Below, in pieces: positions 9,146 to 13,415 of a stretch of DNA of 13,415 nt. The notes under the pieces were generated by a model that searched no databases, was not told where the DNA came from, and saw only the letters and a list, made by a program, of their open reading frames with translations. This DNA comes from Byssochlamys sp. IMV 00236 (Eukaryota; Ascomycota; Eurotiomycetes; Eurotiales; Thermoascaceae): positions 1-13,415 of the forward strand of contig MSJH02000163.1 in assembly GCA_001931875.2 (NCBI GenBank). Direction: 5' to 3'. How positions within the stretch are numbered: the first letter of the stretch is position 1; every line of letters starts with the position of its first letter. Made by a program: the position numbers and the translations under genes.

Positions 9146-11015
9146 TGTATAAATTCTATACTATGGTGTTGATACGTACAACTATAGGCACACAACGCCT
9201 TTTTAGACCCTCTGTTTGATATTCCCCGGTAAGTCAATTCACTGTTATTGAAAGTCAAGAAACCCGAGTGCTTCCTTCATTGTAGCACAGATAGTGGCAG
9301 ACAATATCACAAATGTTCAGAAATTTTCTTTCTTTCTTCCGGCCGTGATATAGATACACAAGAAATAATGATGCCACGTGAATGACCCAAACCATTTATT
9401 TCAAGTAGCTATTAAGAATCAAAGGTGTATATTTTCTTCTTTAGGCTATTCAGCTTATTTTTTATTTAATCAAAACAATGAGTAATTGGATATGAACGTT
9501 GAATCAAATGCTACAGTAACGAAATGACACGGCATTTTACTTCATATAGAGTGTACATGTAAGCAACTAAGCATCAACCTTTATATCTCTTTATGGAAAA
9601 GCATTTGTACCTTATTTTTACTAGAGTAAAATAGAGATATGTTCTTTGTTACTATCTACATGATCTAATAAACTTTAAATATAACCGGTAAACTCACTTT
9701 CTCGACTTTTATGTCCTCAATTGACAATATTTCATTCTACCAATTACTGGCGCCATGTTTGGACCCTGTCATTGTGATCGTTTTGGTTAGATCAAACTTT
9801 CATCTGGTGCTCTGCTATTTATCGTTTAAAATGCCGCTACAGCCTGTGTCCAGAAGAGACTGTCGGGTATTGAACACTGAAAGTGAGACTAACTTTTGCG
9901 CCTCCTTTTTTTTTTCCACGCGCACGACATACTTGACCGAACTTGGGTCTTGCCGAGCCCGAGTTGATCAATAATATATAGAGATGAGCTCTAATGAGAG
10001 TAAAGCTTCAAAAGGTAATTCATAATAAATTTGATACTGCGATCAATATTTTCTGCTATTTCATTTAATGCTAATTTTATAATTTATAGTTTTAATTTGG
10101 TAAAATATTGATAAATTATAATGTTCAGCGGGCAATAGAATGAGCAGTTGACTGACCGATAGCCTCAATCATACTGATATGAGATGGGTTAAGCGTTGAA
10201 CATTGTCGCTCTTTAGCACAGATCATGAAAGAGAAATCGACTTTGCCAAGTGCCATAATACGCGTTTTCTTTTAGTTTTTTGGGAATTCAATTTTACTTT
10301 TTTTATTTCACTAGCTTTCTTAACAGATGTAGTAATGTATTTTATAAGTTTAGACCTTAAAATAGTCGGCGCGTGATGATGCCATGCCTCTGTCTTTTAA
10401 TTAAAATCCACTGTGATACGTTTTGTCAATACGGAGGGTTTTTTTAAAAGTACTTCTTAAAACCATTTACAATTCAGTAGCCCTTAATAATAGTAGAAAA
10501 GCCAAAGCTAATTCAAAATGTACCTAATCTGTAAGTTCAAAACGTTCTTCCAAAATTAAAAAACGAGTTAATGTACTAGGAAGCCTTTTTTCATATATAG
10601 CGTAGTGACATTTCATTTCTGTCTAGTAAGCGCTAGTGTGCGGTTTTAACATACTTTCTCTTATATACAACATGATTTACATATAATACGTCTGACTATG
10701 TTGTGTCAACGTCCTTGTTCTATTTTGCTATTAGTTTGAAAATAATTTAGTATTATTTTTATGAGTTTTTTCTTTTTCTTGCTTATCATGTATACTTGCC
10801 TGCTTTACATTAAAAATAATCGCATATTACTGAGTCAATTATAACTTACTCAAAATGCTGGGGTAATGAATGGAAAGGACAAATATGACTTTTTAGAAAA
10901 CTGATAAATAAAGTAAACATTGATGCTTATACCTTATTAAATACTTTATTTAAATAAAAAGGAATAATAGAATGAAAAAAGGAGATGGTGGTTATCAAAG
11001 CAAATAGAGAAAAAA
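9146..11015. other. Long AT-rich region without supportable genes
   Basis: No gene is supported here. A visibly GC-richer island lies at about 9735-9975, with an 87-codon open frame (9711-9974) of no recognisable type. Just after it, an ATG at 9984 followed by 33 nt and a GTAATT donor imitates a first exon, but no continuing exon was found. An 11-bp perfect inverted repeat (TTATAATTTAT) lies at 10077-10087 and 10111-10121. The island could be a promoter or the remains of an old gene. Confidence 0.5.
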
Positions 11016-11333
11016 ATGTATACTTTGATATTATTTTTGTTTGCCTTTGCAGGTAATCTAAGACTTGGTATGCTTATTTTTATTTTTACAAAATCCAAGA
11101 TTTCTATAACAACGTTAATTGAAAAAAAAAATAATAAGAGTATTAAAGAAGCGTCTTTTTATGTTAAAAAAGTCTCTTTTTGGTTAGAGCAAGATCAAAA
11201 TTCCTACTTTGACATCATTCAAGGTGATATTTACCTTGTCTGTTTCACTTGTATCACTGTCATTGGCTTGTCTTTATCAATCATCAAAGCCTCATCTTCA
11301 ATATGTTTTTATCCTTTATTTTTAAAAACTTAA
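11016..11333 (+). CDS. Doubtful hydrophobic ORF, 105 codons
   Basis: The frame starts with a hydrophobic stretch resembling a signal peptide (MYTLILFLFAFAG). It continues through a Lys/Ile-rich middle and ends with a second hydrophobic segment (about residues 74-100). The start lies in an A-rich context (AAAAAAATG), which is acceptable for a fungus. Against it: composition is dominated by A/T-rich codons, no family is recognised, and the antisense strand over 11225-11300 also gives a plausible hydrophilic reading ending at a GTAAAT donor. It may be a short membrane or secreted protein, a shadow of a decayed antisense exon, or chance. Confidence 0.22.
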   Translation: MYTLILFLFAFAGNLRLGMLIFIFTKSKISITTLIEKKNNKSIKEASFYVKKVSFWLEQDQNSYFDIIQGDIYLVCFTCITVIGLSLSIIKASSSICFYPLFLKT

Positions 11334-11884
11334 TATTCTGTTCTGACGGAATTTTTAGCTTTCAATGTTTGCTTTTGCTAAAAGAAGAATTTATATAGTC
11401 TACGAAGAAAAAATTAAAAAACTTATAGATAACAATAGTTACAGTAAAGGCTAAGCTAGATGAAGGCAAACACTGCTGTGGAGTAGTAACCGTCTATTCA
11501 AAGACTGACAGTATCTTGATAGAGCAAAATAGTTTGTCTAAAAACAATAGTTAAACTTTGCATTCCATGCACCTGCAGTATTTTCCAAAATAGTGTCGTA
11601 TGAACCGTATTGATTTTCTATCCACTCATAATTTATACACATTCAAATATTCGCATACAGCGTTATTATGAAATACCGAACCATGGATAAATATTGTCAC
11701 GCTTTTTTACTTAATAGTAATTATTCATGTCTTCCATATATTAAATATATTTATTTGTCGTATTATTAGTCTTTTTACACGTGTAAATGCATAAATTGGC
11801 TTTTAACCATTTTTCGTCTTACTATCTGTCAACGCATTGCTTTCCGAGATCAACATTGCATCCTTTACCAAATTTGGCTTGAGA

Positions 11885-11903
11885 ATAAAAGTCAGACTTT
11901 TAT
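11885..11903. repeat. 9-bp palindrome with single-base centre
   Basis: ATAAAAGTC and GACTTTTAT flank one A, forming a perfect inverted repeat. It lies 43 nt from a second, longer hairpin and directly before a T10A8 tract. Confidence 0.8.
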
Positions 11904-11945
11904 GGCTTTTTTTTTTAAAAAAAAGAGTAAAATATCGACTCACAC

Positions 11946-11975
11946 ATAATAATAAAAAGGTGTTTTTATTATTAT
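11946..11975. repeat. 13-bp perfect hairpin with GGTG loop
   Basis: Bases 11946-11958 (ATAATAATAAAAA) pair perfectly with 11963-11975 around a GGTG loop. All 13 pairs are A-T, so it favours a cruciform in supercoiled DNA rather than a stable RNA stem. No flanking target-site duplication was noticed, so it cannot be tied to a transposon. Confidence 0.8.
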
Positions 11976-12445
11976 CCTTACAAGACTATTGAATTGACCA
12001 TTATGGCTTGTAAAAGTTAATAATGCCTTCTCCATATGCAATTGGTCTATTTACATTGTCAAAAGAGCAATTCAAGCTAAAACTCGATGGAGTCCATGAT
12101 AAATAACAAGCTGTCACAAGCTGATTTAAATTTCATTGTTCCTTACTGTCTCCGTATCTTATTTCGGGCTCCGCGTACTACATTGACTGTCTATTCTGTT
12201 TGTTTTAATCCAGAAACAATAACAAAATGTCAAAAGCACCTACTAATTACAATTGGGCATCTTCAAGAAGAAGATATGAATGGAAGGATGAATACGAACA
12301 ACAAGGCTTTGTACCTAGAGATGAAGCACTTGAAATGGAATTATTTGGTGTAGAAAACCATGTACATGCAGACATCAACTTTGCCAAGTATGACACAATT
12401 CCTGTTCGAGTCATTGGTGAAAATCCACCATCAAACTTTGAGAAT

Positions 12446-12492
12446 GTACAAAGCGTTGAATCCATAACTTATACTGATACCTTGATTTATGG
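12446..12492 (+). other. Intron A of helicase copy with lost AG acceptor
   Basis: The 47-nt segment starts GTACAA, has a branch-like ACTGAT, and ends TTTATGG directly before the codons for FDDANLHPC, which match the family. The expected ending would be TATAG, so one A-to-G change has removed the acceptor. Reading through instead gives a stop at 12521-12523 in the exon A frame. No alternative AG restoring the frame was found. Confidence 0.75.
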
Positions 12493-12570
12493 TTTGATGA
12501 TGCCAACCTTCACCCTTGTATGAAAGACAATATTTGTTTGACAAGATATGCAGTTCCTACGCCTGTCCAA

Positions 12571-12644
12571 GCAAGAAAACAAAGACAATGACAACATTTA
12601 AAAAAAGAGAGAGATGACGCTAATAAAAATGATTTATAATAAAG
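12571..12644 (+). other. Intron B of helicase copy, GC-AG type
   Basis: Exon B ends with the Q-motif codons GTC CAA and is followed by GCAAGA; the next exon starts after ATAAAG. The segment contains in-frame stops, so it must be removed to continue the protein. GC-AG introns are a known minor spliceable class, so this may be a tolerated variant rather than a lesion. Confidence 0.7.
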
Positions 12645-13373
12645 AGACATAGTATATCCATTGTCACTGCTGGACGTGATCTTATGGCCTGCGCTCAAAC
12701 AGGTTCAGGAAAAACAGCTGCATTCTTGATACCAACCTGTTCTGCTCTTTTCTATCAAGCAAAGAATTTGATCACTCGCCCTAATCCCTCCAACAGTCAC
12801 CGTTTCGCTGCCCGACCTCTTGCCCTGATCATGGCTCCTACACGTGAACTTTGCTCACAAATCTTTGATGAAAGTCGACGATTCTGTTATTACAGTATGC
12901 TCAGACCTTGGTAATATGAAATAATTAACAACAATAACACTGTATTAATGTCATAAGGTAGTTGTATTTATGGTGGAGCTGGTGTTAACGAACAACTGAA
13001 TCATCTTATGCAGGGTTGTGATATCTTGATTGCTACTCCAGGTCGCTTACTGGACTTTGTCGATCGAGGTAAAATTGACTTATCCAATGTCCGCTATTTG
13101 GTCCTGGATGAAGCAGATCGCATGCTAGATATAGGTTTCGAAAGGGACATGCGTACTATCATCGAATCTAAGGGTATGTGTATGTATAGTCATTTATTTT
13201 ATTAAATAACTAAATATTATTGCTGTAGGGATGAACAGAGATAGGTGCACTTTACTATACAGCGCAACCTTTCCTAGAGCTATACAAACGCTTGCTAGAA
13301 ACTTTTTAAAGCAAGACTATTTATTTTTAAAAGTTGGACGTGTAGGTGGCATCACGACAGACACAACTTAAAA

Positions 13374-13376
<3 letters not shown>

Positions 13377-13415
<39 letters not shown>
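13377..13415. repeat. A39 run at the window end
   Basis: Thirty-nine consecutive A form the end of the window, just after AAAAGGT, which itself looks like a donor (AAG/GTAAAA) of the next helicase intron. The run probably marks the end of an assembled contig at a homopolymer rather than a poly(A) tail of a retrocopy, because the helicase copy still contains introns. Confidence 0.85.

Larger units (their letters stand above)
11334..12226. other. AT-rich intergenic region before the helicase copy
   Basis: No gene is supported. The region holds two perfect hairpins near 11885-11975 (listed separately) and a T10A8 run at 11907-11924. Close to 12216 a TTTTAATCCAG string could be the acceptor of an intron in the 5' UTR of the helicase copy. 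A short open stretch at 11429-11554 after a TTATAG is too short to call. Confidence 0.5.
12227..13371 (+). pseudogene. DED1: DED1/DDX3-type DEAD-box RNA helicase copy, disrupted
   Basis: The predicted exons are 12227-12445, 12493-12570, 12645-12910, 12962-13173 and 13229-13371. Together they encode 305 residues up to a TAA. Diagnostic DED1 features are ELFG followed by INFAKYDTIPV, Q motif RYAVPTPVQ (91-99), motif I AQTGSGKT (116-123), Ia PTREL (164-168), YGGA, Ib TPGRL (213-217), II DEAD (237-240) and III SATF (270-273). Functional family members unwind RNA during translation initiation in the cytoplasm. Three defects are seen: intron A (12446-12492) ends in GG instead of AG, intron B (12571-12644) has a GC donor, and TAA (13369-13371) replaces the Gln expected in the I-T-Q-K-V segment. 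The stop removes the whole second RecA domain, so ATPase activity is not expected. The Gly/Arg-rich N-terminal extension usual in DED1 is also short or missing. The frame is otherwise intact, so decay is recent, or some defects are sequencing errors. Confidence 0.87.

Noticed and set aside
9711..9974. 87-codon plus-strand ORF
   Set aside because: No domain, poor composition and no transcription signals in good position; likely chance in a GC-richer island.
9984..10017. First-exon-like ATG followed by a GTAATT donor
   Set aside because: The nearest acceptor (10089) leads to a stop after four codons and no other exon was found.
11429..11554. 41-codon stretch after a TTATAG acceptor-like site
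   Set aside because: Too short to exceed chance, no upstream exon in phase, no recognisable family.
13377..13415. Poly(A) tail of a retrotransposed gene copy
   Set aside because: The helicase copy retains introns and its stop lies mid-gene, so the A run is better explained as a contig-end homopolymer.

Overview
This window reads as nuclear DNA of a filamentous fungus, most likely an early-diverging Mucoromycota species of Mucorales type. That is inferred from several signs: AT-rich intergenic DNA, many very short introns (47-74 nt, mostly about 50) with GTAAGT/GTATGT-like donors and TTAG/TATAG acceptors, pyrimidine-rich leaders just before start codons, and a DED1-class helicase. No bacterial operon, CRISPR array, rRNA gene, intact tRNA gene or complete transposon was found. 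No database search was possible.

Layout. Positions 1-2013 hold no supportable gene. Gene 1 (2014-4726, +, 4 exons, 852 aa) encodes a low-complexity, Ala-rich and polyQ-containing protein of unknown function with an unusual number of basophilic-kinase (R-R/K-x-S) motifs. Gene 2 (7702-4892, -, 9 exons, 789 aa) converges on gene 1, with stop codons about 165 nt apart. It joins two SUMO-interaction-like motifs, a Myb/SANT-like fold and a WD40 propeller, which suggests a chromatin or ubiquitin/SUMO-linked scaffold. From 7773 to 8819 the DNA is simple-sequence rich, including a (GT)n alternating purine-pyrimidine tract. A weak two-exon small gene is possible at 8820-9145. From 9146 to 12226 the DNA is AT-rich with inverted repeats and one doubtful hydrophobic ORF (11016-11333). 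The right end (12227-13371, +) is a DED1/DDX3-type DEAD-box helicase copy. Its reading frame is intact across five exons, but it carries a lost splice acceptor, a GC donor and a stop codon at the junction of the two RecA domains. The window ends in a run of 39 A.

The exon structures of genes 1 and 2 were solved by hand from splice motifs. In both, the summed exon length is a multiple of three and every junction keeps the frame, which is strong internal support. The genes show no sign of forming a single pathway. The most notable items are the SIM-SANT-WD40 architecture and the freshly broken helicase paralogue.
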